A program made the position numbers and the translations under genes. Shown here piece after piece: positions 40,893 through 48,398 of a DNA stretch of 50,672 nucleotides. The stretch is from Synechococcus sp. CS-1332 (lineage in GTDB: Bacteria > Cyanobacteriota > Cyanobacteriia > PCC-6307 > Cyanobiaceae). The notes beneath the pieces were generated by a model. That model saw nothing but the letters and a program-made list of their open reading frames with translations. It did not search any database and was not told the origin of the DNA. The first letter of the stretch is position 1. Every line of letters begins with the position of its first letter. The stretch spans positions 1 to 50,672 of the forward strand of contig NZ_JAHLYP010000053.1 of assembly GCF_025127995.1 (NCBI RefSeq), in the 5' to 3' direction.

Positions 40893-43339
40893 GGCTGGCG
40901 CGGAACCGGGACGGTTGGGTCCTGCTGGGGTTGTGGTTGGCGGGTGTTCTCCTGGATGTTTTGTGGCTGCAGCGCCACACCCAGCCGCCGGCCTGGGACC
41001 AGGGGGAACATCTCAGCCGCGCCCTGGGGGTCTGGCAGGTGCTGGGTGAGGCCGCGCCCTTCGACCCCTCCTGGTGGCAGCGGCTCTGGGCCGAGACCCC
41101 CACCTACCGGGGACCCTTCACCTATCTGGTGACGGCACCGGTGTTCAGCCTGCTCGGGCCCGGTTATGGCAGTGCGATTCTCTCCAACAGCCTGTTCCAG
41201 GCGCTGCTGCTGGGGAGCCTGTACGGCCTGGGTCGCCTGGCCCACAGCCGGGCCGCTGGCCTCTGGGCCGCCTTTCTCTGCGGCGTCTCCCCGGCCCTGC
41301 TCAACCAGCGCAGCGACTACCTGATCGATTTCAGCCTGACGGCCGTGCTCACAGCCACCTGGTGGCTGCTGAGCGTGCGGGTGCTGGCCCGCCCCCGGCA
41401 CCCGTGGCTCTGGAGTCTGGGGGGCGGCCTGGGGCTCGGGGCGGTCGTTCTGACCCGTCCGACCGGCCTGGTGATGCTGTGGCTGCCCCTGCTGGCGCTG
41501 GCCTGGATGGCCCTGGCGGCCCTGGTCCAGCGGGGCCGACCGGCCCGCCTGGGCGAGTCGCTGCTGGCGCTGGCTGCGGCGACGGCCGTGGCCTGGCCCT
41601 GGTGGAGCCAGAACTGGCTGACGATCCTCTCCACCGTCAACAAGGCCCGCCAGTGGGGGGTGCTGTATCAGGACGGGCTGGAGGCCAACACCCTGGCGGG
41701 CTGGCTGTTCTATCCCCGCCTGCTGCCCACGATGGCCGGGGCCGCCCTGGTGGCGGTGGTGGTGGCGGGAGGGTTGCTGAGCAGGTCGCTCCGCCGCAGC
41801 CCGCCACCCTCCCGGTGGCCGAAGCAGCGCCTCGCCTGGTGGCTGAGCTTTCCGCTTGGGGGCCTGCTGCTGGCCACCTTGATGAGCACCAAGGACTTCC
41901 GCTTCGTGCTGCCCCTGGTTCCCCAGCTGTGCCTCGGCCTGGGGATCCTTTTGGCCTCGGCCGCCGGTCGCTGGACGACCGGCTGGCGGCTGGCGGTGGT
42001 GGGAATCGGGGTGTGGGGCGCCCTGGCCAGCCAATTCGCCCTGGCGGCCAACCCCACCGGATTCCCGCCGCGGCCCCCCATCGCCGGTCCCCCCTGGCCC
42101 CTGGAGGCGATCGTTTCCACGATCCGGCAGCGCAGCCCGGAGCAGCTCTCCACCCTGGCGGTGCTGCCCGACAGCCAGGGGCTCAACGCCTTCAACCTCG
42201 ACGCCGAAGGTCGCCGTCAGAAGTTTCGCGTTGCCGCCCGCCAGACCGTGGCTCCCGTTGACCAGCTTGACGGGGACCTGGCCGGCTTCGACTGGTTCCT
42301 GCTCAAGGGGGGCGACCAGGGGGTGATGAGCGACGACCGCCAGGCCGCCCTCGATGGGATGGTGCGCCGTTCGCCGGCGTTCCAGGCCGCCGGGAGCTGG
42401 CCGCTGCCCGACGGCAGCAGCGCCGAGCTCTTCGAGCGGCGGCAGCTCAGCCTGGAGATGACCCCGGTGGCCTGCGGGGCGGATCCCAGCCTTCAGCTGG
42501 ACCTCAGCGTCGAACCCTCCTCCCCCCTGCGTCCGGGCAGCGAGGCGGTGCTGGTGAGCCGCCTGCGGGGGCCGGCGGCCGAGCTGCGGGACGGCCTGCT
42601 GCTGCTCGACTGGCGACCGGAAACCGCCGGCGCTGGCCTGCCGAGCTGGCGCCATGACCGCGGCATCGGCCAGGGGATGCTGCGCGTCGATTCTTCCGCC
42701 TGCCTGGAGGTCCGCGAACGCCTGGCCCTGGTGGTGCCGGCCGGGCTGCCCGACGGGACCTACCAGCTGCGGGCCCGCGCCCTTGACCGCCAAGGGCAGC
42801 CGCTGGCCCTGCGACGTTCACCGCTCCCGCTGACGGTGGCGGCCGATGGCGGCGGCGGAGACAGTGGGGCGCCCCCGAACCGCATCGACCAGCTGCTCGC
42901 GCTGGGGAGACTGCTCCGCGAGGGCGAGCTGGATCTGCTGTTCCGGCAGGTGGGACAGATCAACCAGCGCGATCCCCAGCAGACCTACCTGGCCCAGGGG
43001 GAGCGGCTGCTGCGGGCCCGGCTCCAGGAGACTCCCCCCGACGCCGGTGGGGGGGATCTTGAGGACCTCTATGGTCTGGCCCTGGCCCAGGCGCTGCAGC
43101 GGCACGCCGATGGGGCCGTCGACACCCTGCAGCGCATCGTGTCCCTCGAACCCAGCAATCCCCATGCCCTGATGGCCCTCGGCTTCGTCCAGCTCTACCG
43201 CTTCCACCCTGGCCAGGCCCAGGTGGCGCTCGATGCCGCCGCCCGGCTGGACCCCGGCAATCGCACCCTGCGGACACTGCGGGCTGTGGCCAGCGGCCTG
43301 CGGCTGGATGTGGCCGGCACCCTGGCGCTGCTGCGATGA
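40889..43339 (+). CDS. GT39-like membrane glycosyltransferase with C-terminal TPR-like region
   Basis: This 816-residue protein has about 11 membrane segments in its first 400 residues, with an acidic pair D37/E40 in PAWDQGEHL at the position of the GT39 active site. A soluble domain rich in beta-type sequence (about 400-650) is followed by two to three helical repeats of TPR character at the C-terminus (about 680-810, for example the NPHALMALGFVQLYRFHPG stretch). The domain order, membrane enzyme then large periplasmic part, is uncommon. It overlaps the upstream and downstream genes as ATGA on each side, suggesting that the products assemble together. Confidence 0.82.
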   Translation: MRLARNRDGWVLLGLWLAGVLLDVLWLQRHTQPPAWDQGEHLSRALGVWQVLGEAAPFDPSWWQRLWAETPTYRGPFTYLVTAPVFSLLGPGYGSAILSNSLFQALLLGSLYGLGRLAHSRAAGLWAAFLCGVSPALLNQRSDYLIDFSLTAVLTATWWLLSVRVLARPRHPWLWSLGGGLGLGAVVLTRPTGLVMLWLPLLALAWMALAALVQRGRPARLGESLLALAAATAVAWPWWSQNWLTILSTVNKARQWGVLYQDGLEANTLAGWLFYPRLLPTMAGAALVAVVVAGGLLSRSLRRSPPPSRWPKQRLAWWLSFPLGGLLLATLMSTKDFRFVLPLVPQLCLGLGILLASAAGRWTTGWRLAVVGIGVWGALASQFALAANPTGFPPRPPIAGPPWPLEAIVSTIRQRSPEQLSTLAVLPDSQGLNAFNLDAEGRRQKFRVAARQTVAPVDQLDGDLAGFDWFLLKGGDQGVMSDDRQAALDGMVRRSPAFQAAGSWPLPDGSSAELFERRQLSLEMTPVACGADPSLQLDLSVEPSSPLRPGSEAVLVSRLRGPAAELRDGLLLLDWRPETAGAGLPSWRHDRGIGQGMLRVDSSACLEVRERLALVVPAGLPDGTYQLRARALDRQGQPLALRRSPLPLTVAADGGGGDSGAPPNRIDQLLALGRLLREGELDLLFRQVGQINQRDPQQTYLAQGERLLRARLQETPPDAGGGDLEDLYGLALAQALQRHADGAVDTLQRIVSLEPSNPHALMALGFVQLYRFHPGQAQVALDAAARLDPGNRTLRTLRAVASGLRLDVAGTLALLR

Positions 43340-44739
43340 ACGGCACTCTTCAGCCCGAGGCCCTGCAACGGTTCCACCGACGCAACCGGGCCTACTACGA
43401 GGACCTGAACCGGCTGCATCAGCTGCTGGTCGCACCGGGCCTAAGGGTGCTCGAGATCGGTTGCGGCCTGGGCGATCTGCTGGCCGCCACCCACCCGAGC
43501 CACGGGGCTGGCATCGAGCGCGACCCCGCCATCGCCGCCGCCGCCCGGGCGGCCCATCCCAACCTGCGGATCGTCTGCGCCGAAGCGGCGGCCATCACCC
43601 CGGAGGCGATCGGAGAGAGCGAGCCGTTCGATGTGATCCTGCTGGCCAACACCCTCAACACCCTCGAAGACGTGCAAGGGGTGATCGAGCGGCTGGCGGC
43701 GTTCTGCCATGACCGCACCCGGCTGGTAGTGAGTTTCCACAACTGGCTGTGGCAGCCCCTGCTGAAGACGGCGGAAACCCTGGGTCTTCGCCAGCCCCAG
43801 CCGCCCGAGAGCTGGCTCACCCCCAGGGACGTGCAGAACCTGCTCGACCTGGCCGGCTGGGAGGTGCTCAAGCAGGGGCACCGCTGCCTGCTGCCGCGCC
43901 AGATTCCCGTGCTCGGCCCCCTGGCCAACCGCTGGCTGAGCCAGCTGCCTGTGCTCGAACAGTTCGGGCTCACCCACTGGCTCGTGGCCCGTCCCGCCAC
44001 CCCGGCCCAGCGCCGGCCCAGCGTCAGCGTGGTGATCCCGGCCCGCAACGAGGCGGGCAACATCGCCGCCGCCATCGACCGCATGCCCCTGCTGGGATCG
44101 GCCACCGAGGTGCTGTTCGTGGAGGGTCATTCCTCCGATGACACCTGGGCGGAGATCGAGCGGGTCTGCGCTGCGTACTGCGGCCCACTGCAGCTGCGGG
44201 CCCTGCGCCAGAGCGGCCGCGGCAAGGCGGACGCCGTCTGGTTGGGCTTCGATCAGGCCGAGGGGGACGTGCTGATGATCCTGGATGCGGATCTCACCGT
44301 GCGTCCCGAAGACCTGCCGCGGTTCTACAAGGCCCTGGCCGAGGGCCGGGGGGAGTTCGTCAACGGCTGCCGACTGGTGTATCCCCGCACCTGCGCCGCC
44401 ATGCCGCCACTGAACACGGCCGCCAACCGTTTCTTCGCCGCGGCCTTCTCCTGGCTGCTGCGCCAGCGGCTGAAGGACACCCTCTGCGGCACCAAAGTGA
44501 TCTGGAAGGCCGACTACGAGCGCCTCAAGGCCGGGCGCGCCTACTTCGGCGACTTCGACCCTTTCGGCGATTTCGACCTGCTCTTCGGTGCCTCCAAGCT
44601 GAACCTCAAAATCGTGGAGGTGCCGGTGCGGTACCAGGAACGCAGTTACGGCAGCTCCAACATCGCCCACGTGAAGGAGGGACTGATCCTGGCGCGGATG
44701 TGCCTCTACGCGGCCCAGAAGCTGCGTTTCACGCCGTGA
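43336..44739 (+). CDS. Methyltransferase-GT2 (Dpm1-like) fusion protein
   Basis: This 467-residue protein joins a class I SAM-dependent methyltransferase (1-215; motif I VLEIGCGLGDLL at about 38-49) to a GT2 domain (from about 229; SVVIPARNEAGNI, DxD D317-D319 in MILDADLTV, and the C-terminal SYGSSNI typical of polyprenyl-phosphate mannosyl/glucosyltransferases). The GT2 part probably makes the polyprenyl-phosphate sugar used by the two GT39-like enzymes upstream, and the methyltransferase may modify the sugar or lipid. It overlaps the gene before it by ATGA. Confidence 0.85.
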   Translation: MNGTLQPEALQRFHRRNRAYYEDLNRLHQLLVAPGLRVLEIGCGLGDLLAATHPSHGAGIERDPAIAAAARAAHPNLRIVCAEAAAITPEAIGESEPFDVILLANTLNTLEDVQGVIERLAAFCHDRTRLVVSFHNWLWQPLLKTAETLGLRQPQPPESWLTPRDVQNLLDLAGWEVLKQGHRCLLPRQIPVLGPLANRWLSQLPVLEQFGLTHWLVARPATPAQRRPSVSVVIPARNEAGNIAAAIDRMPLLGSATEVLFVEGHSSDDTWAEIERVCAAYCGPLQLRALRQSGRGKADAVWLGFDQAEGDVLMILDADLTVRPEDLPRFYKALAEGRGEFVNGCRLVYPRTCAAMPPLNTAANRFFAAAFSWLLRQRLKDTLCGTKVIWKADYERLKAGRAYFGDFDPFGDFDLLFGASKLNLKIVEVPVRYQERSYGSSNIAHVKEGLILARMCLYAAQKLRFTP

Positions 44740-44797
44740 GCGCCCAGGAGTGCGCCCCAAGTCCCCGTCGCCACCACAGGTGTCGCCGTCGCCGCTG

Positions 44798-45742
44798 ATG
44801 AAAAAGCGCTGGTTTCTTGGCCTGGTGGCGACCCTGGTGCTCTACCTGGGGCTCAGTTTCTGGTTCGGCTTCGCCAACGTGATGCGCTCCCTGTCGGCGC
44901 TGCCCTGGTGGTGCTGGGTCGTGGTGCCGGCGCTGGTGGTCCTGGGCTATCTGCTGCTGTTCCAGCGCTGGCAGTTCTATCTGCGGCAGCTGGGACACCC
45001 CCTGCCCTGGCGTCCCAGCGGCCAGATCTATGCCGCCGGCCTCTCGCTGGTGGCCGCGCCAGGTCGCAGCGGTGAGGCCCTGCGCGGGCTGTGGCTGCAG
45101 CGGCGCCACGGCATCCCGATGCAGGTCGGCGTCGGGGTGACCCTGGCGGAGCGGGTGACGGACCTGGCCGGGGCCCTGCTGGTGCTCGCCTGGGGGCTCG
45201 GGGGCCGCGTCCTACCGGCCCTGCTGGCTGGCGGGGGGACCCTGGCCATCGGCGCCTGGCTGCTAACCCACCCGGCGGCCCTGCGGCGCCTGGAGGCGTT
45301 CCTCGATCGGCTGCCGGCCCACCGGCGCTGGCGCGGACTGACCCGGCTGCTGCGGGAAGCCCTCGGGGCAGTGAGCCGGCTGCGCCGGCTGCTGCGGCCC
45401 TGGCCGCTGCTGGTGGGCACCGCCCTGGCCGCACTGGTGTGGCTGATCGAGGCGGCGGCGCTGATGGGCCTCTTTCTGACGCTGGGGGATCCCTTGGCCC
45501 TCACCCAGGCTGCCGTGATCCGCACGGCCATGGCCCTCGGTGGCGTCCTCTCCTTCCTGCCGGCGGGCGTCGGCACTGCAGAGGCCACGGCCATCGGCCT
45601 GGCGGTGGCCTTCGGTGTCGATCGGTCGGCGGCGCTGGCGGTCACCCTGGTGCTGCGGGTGTGCACTGTGCTGCTTCCCACCGCAGTGGGATTGCTGGTG
45701 CTGGCCCGCCACAGGGACGGTGGCGAGGGGGTGGGCGCTTGA
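44798..45742 (+). CDS. Lysylphosphatidylglycerol-synthase-TM-like / AglD-YbhN family protein
   Basis: This 314-residue integral membrane protein has about seven hydrophobic segments and belongs to the UPF0104 / lysylphosphatidylglycerol synthase TM family, recognised by SLVAAPGRSGEALRGLWL and, near the end, FLPAGVGTAEAT. Members include archaeal AglD and proteins proposed to move or modify lipid-linked sugars. I prefer ATG 44798 (MKKRW, start of the first helix); a GTG at 44750 directly after an AGGAG also lies in frame. Its stop overlaps the TTG start of the acyltransferase gene. Confidence 0.82.
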   Translation: MKKRWFLGLVATLVLYLGLSFWFGFANVMRSLSALPWWCWVVVPALVVLGYLLLFQRWQFYLRQLGHPLPWRPSGQIYAAGLSLVAAPGRSGEALRGLWLQRRHGIPMQVGVGVTLAERVTDLAGALLVLAWGLGGRVLPALLAGGGTLAIGAWLLTHPAALRRLEAFLDRLPAHRRWRGLTRLLREALGAVSRLRRLLRPWPLLVGTALAALVWLIEAAALMGLFLTLGDPLALTQAAVIRTAMALGGVLSFLPAGVGTAEATAIGLAVAFGVDRSAALAVTLVLRVCTVLLPTAVGLLVLARHRDGGEGVGA

Positions 45743-47811
45743 TCGAGGCGATTCGCTCTCCGGACTCCAAGGCCAGAGGCCGCGCTCCCGCCTCGCCCAG
45801 CGGCTACCGGCCCGAAATCGACGGCCTGCGGGCCCTGGCCGTGGTGGCGGTGATCCTCAACCACATCGATGAACGGCTCCTGCCCAGCGGCTATCTGGGG
45901 GTGGACGTCTTCTTCGTGATCTCGGGCTTCGTGATCACCGCCTCCCTGACCCGCCGCCCGGCCCGCTCCCTGGCCGATCTGCTGCTCGACTTCTACAGCC
46001 GCCGGCTGAAACGGCTCGTGCCGGCGCTGCTGCTCTTCGTGGTGGTGGTGGGTGTGCTGTCCTGCCTGGTGATCCCGCGCCCCCATACGGCCCTGCGCAC
46101 GGGGATCAGCGCCCTGTTCGGGTTCTCCAACGTCTACCTGCATGGGCAGGCCACCGACTACTTCGGCACCGCCACCAAACTCAACCCCTTCACCCACACC
46201 TGGTCGCTGGGGGTGGAGGAGCAGGTCTACCTCTTGTTCCCCCTTGTGGCCTGGCTGACGGGCTTCGCCCGCCCAGGAGCCGGTGGCCAACGGAACCTGT
46301 TCGCCGTCATGGGAGTGGCTTCGCTCGCTTCTCTGATCACCTTCGTTCAGCTCTACCCCAGCCAGCAGGCGGCCGCCTACTTCCTGATGCCGCCACGGCT
46401 CTGGGAGATGGGGGCCGGCTGCATGCTGTTCTGCGCCGGCGGCGTCTGGCCGGCGGCGGCCCGGGGGCTTGGCCGCGTGCCGCCTTTGGCGCCGGCCCTG
46501 GGCCTGGTGGGCGTGATGCTGCTGCCCCTGAGCTGGGCGATCCCGGCCACGGCCGCCGCCGTTGGCTTCACCACGGCGCTGATCGGCAGCCTGAGGGAGG
46601 GCACCGCCGCCTATCGCCTGTTCACCCTGCCGGCCCTGGTGGCCGTAGGTCTGATCTCCTATTCCCTCTACCTCTGGCACTGGGGCGTGCTGTCCCTAAG
46701 CCGCTGGACCATCGGCCTGCACTGGTGGTCGCTGCCATTCCAGGTCGCCCTGATCGTGATTCTTTCGCTGGCCTCCTACCGCTGGGTGGAGCAGCCCCTG
46801 AGGCAGGCCTCCTGGGCGCCTCGGCGGGGGGGAACAATCGCCATCGGGGTGGGCAGCCTGGCGGCCGGGGCGGGCCTGCTGATCGGGGTCGACAACCTGC
46901 CCCCGTTCAGCCTCTACGCCGGACGCAACCCGATCCCGGCGGGCATGGGGGTGGAATCGCTGGTCGATCCCTATCGGGTGGCCGGCGCCGCCGGGACCTG
47001 GCAAGGCGCACCCTGCGTCCTGGCCAAGGAGGCTGATGCGGACAAAACCATCCCCCTCGAGGCCTGCACCCTCGGGGACTTCGCCACGGCCCGCCATCGG
47101 GTGCTGGTGGTCGGCAATTCCTTCTCGGCCTCCTTCGCCGAAGCCTTCGACGACCTGGTGGCCAAAGACAACTTCGCCGTGACGATCACCTCGGCCTGGG
47201 CCGCCTCGCCGGTGGCCAACTTCGCCACCGTGGGCGGCGGTGGCCCTTTCGCCGCCATCAATCGGGCCTACTGGAACCGGGTGGTGCCGGAACTGGTCGA
47301 CCGGCTCTCCCCGGGCGACTGGGTCTTCCTGGTCAACGACATGGTGATGTTCTCGCCGCCCAGCCAAGGGCCTGGCAACCGGCTGATCCTGCAGACCCTC
47401 AGGGTCGGCCTCACCGACTTCTCGGCCAGCCTGGCGCGGCGCGGTGTGCGCCTCGCGGTGCTCAACGGGCTGCCCTTCGCGCGGGAGGCGAACTGCCATC
47501 CGGCCAGCGCCTTGCCCCAGTGGTTCTCGCCCTTCGGGGGTCCCTGTCTGATGCCGGGCCGGACGGAGTCCCTGCGCCGCCGCCAGCCTCTGGACGACCT
47601 GCTGACGCAGCTGGATAACCAGGGAACGCTGCAGGTGGTCGATCTGTTCGACCTCTTCTGCCCCGAAGGGGCCTGCACTTACCGCTCCAAGGGTGGGGCG
47701 ATTCTCTACCGGGACGAGCATTCCCATCCTTCGAAGCCAGCGGTGCGGCTCGCCGCCCAGGAGATTCGCCGGGTGCTGACGTCGGCGCCGAAAGCGCAAA
47801 GCCCGCCATAA
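45739..47811 (+). CDS. Acyltransferase-3 / SGNH fusion (OafA/OatA-like)
   Basis: This 690-residue protein has an N-terminal acyltransferase-3 domain of about ten membrane segments (GLRALAVVAVILNHI with the catalytic His42; SGYLGVDVFFVISGF) and a periplasmic SGNH-type domain from about 450. In that domain the usual GDSH box reads GNSF (G459-F462), so the serine is kept but the Asp and His of the box are not. A D-x-x-H-like DEHSH lies at 659-663. These proteins O-acetylate peptidoglycan, lipopolysaccharide or exopolysaccharides. The likely TTG start overlaps the upstream stop as TTGA. Confidence 0.87.
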   Translation: MIEAIRSPDSKARGRAPASPSGYRPEIDGLRALAVVAVILNHIDERLLPSGYLGVDVFFVISGFVITASLTRRPARSLADLLLDFYSRRLKRLVPALLLFVVVVGVLSCLVIPRPHTALRTGISALFGFSNVYLHGQATDYFGTATKLNPFTHTWSLGVEEQVYLLFPLVAWLTGFARPGAGGQRNLFAVMGVASLASLITFVQLYPSQQAAAYFLMPPRLWEMGAGCMLFCAGGVWPAAARGLGRVPPLAPALGLVGVMLLPLSWAIPATAAAVGFTTALIGSLREGTAAYRLFTLPALVAVGLISYSLYLWHWGVLSLSRWTIGLHWWSLPFQVALIVILSLASYRWVEQPLRQASWAPRRGGTIAIGVGSLAAGAGLLIGVDNLPPFSLYAGRNPIPAGMGVESLVDPYRVAGAAGTWQGAPCVLAKEADADKTIPLEACTLGDFATARHRVLVVGNSFSASFAEAFDDLVAKDNFAVTITSAWAASPVANFATVGGGGPFAAINRAYWNRVVPELVDRLSPGDWVFLVNDMVMFSPPSQGPGNRLILQTLRVGLTDFSASLARRGVRLAVLNGLPFAREANCHPASALPQWFSPFGGPCLMPGRTESLRRRQPLDDLLTQLDNQGTLQVVDLFDLFCPEGACTYRSKGGAILYRDEHSHPSKPAVRLAAQEIRRVLTSAPKAQSPP

Positions 47812-47855
47812 ACGCTGCGGGTTAGTGACGACCATTTGTACCGTCCATTAACGAT

Positions 47856-47907
47856 GCCCCCGAAACCAAAATCTCCAGATGAACCTGGGGACAACGGTTT
47901 CGGGGGC
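47856..47907. repeat. 12-bp inverted repeat with 28-nt loop
   Basis: GCCCCCGAAACC (47856-47867) and GGTTTCGGGGGC (47896-47907) are perfect reverse complements; the loop contains a further ATCT/AGAT mini-stem. No T-tract follows, so it is not a standard terminator. Confidence 0.75.
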
Positions 47908-48062
47908 TCTCGCCGGGTCCGCTCTGGCGCGGAACCGATGGATCAGGAGTCAGCAGCCGTGATCAGCCGGCATTCTCCGCGATCAGCAGACCCTGGATGG
48001 GACAACTTGGGGGCATGGACACCTCCTCCTGTGGGTTGGATGCCAGCCGGCGACGCCTTCGG

Positions 48063-48116
48063 GACGGCTTGGAAACGGTTTTCGGGGAAACCCCGAAACC
48101 GAAGCCTTGAGCCGTC
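48063..48116. repeat. Nested hairpin with CCCCGAAACC arm
   Basis: An inner stem CGGTTT(T)CGGGG / CCCCGAAACCG (48076-48101, one bulged T, AAA loop) lies within an outer stem GACGGCT / AGCCGTC (48063-48069, 48110-48116), with an alternative GGCTT/AAGCC pairing. The arm shares sequence with the hairpin at 47856-47907. Confidence 0.7.
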
Positions 48117-48398
48117 ACCACGCCACTGCTGACAGGACCCAGTGACTGTAACGACTTTTTGAACCTTGCCGCAGGCAACTCCTGCGGGGAGGTTCGGATG
48201 GCCTGGCAACACCCTGGCCAGAGAGATCTGCGTAGGAGAATTCTGGTACATCAGTACCTTCTTGGCACGCCACGACATCTGCGCCTTCACGGGTGGGCGG
48301 CATGGCAGAGGAATCGAAAGACATCAGTGCAAAGCTTTGACACTCATGTCAGGTAGGTTTCAGATCTCGTGGGGTGCCCCACCAGTCTCCCGGCTTTG

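Larger units (their letters stand above)
47812..48398. other. Structured intergenic region, no clear gene
   Basis: This 587-bp stretch holds three hairpins: 47856-47907, 48063-48116 and 48169-48187. Two share the CCCCGAAACC/GGTTTCGGGG arm sequence. No good coding region is seen on either strand; the open frames here have no recognisable features. It separates the glycan operon from the LIC_10190-like gene and probably includes the operon's 3' end and the next gene's promoter. Confidence 0.5.

Noticed and set aside
40244-42793. A very long minus-strand open frame (849 codons) opposite the GT39-like genes
   Set aside because: It is low-complexity Gln/Gly/Pro/Arg-rich translation, antisense to two clear membrane proteins, and an artefact of high GC.
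45028-46680. A minus-strand frame of 550 codons over the flippase and acyltransferase genes
   Set aside because: Repetitive Ala/Arg/Pro/Ser/Gly composition and antisense to coupled genes with clear motifs.
48169-48187. The CCGCAGG/CCTGCGG hairpin as a terminator for the glycan operon
   Set aside because: It is 360 nt from the last stop codon and lacks a T-tract; its role cannot be decided.
47943-48290. A minus-strand 115-codon frame in the gap after the acyltransferase gene
   Set aside because: It contains no recognisable domain or signal and its second half crosses the hairpins; composition does not stand out.
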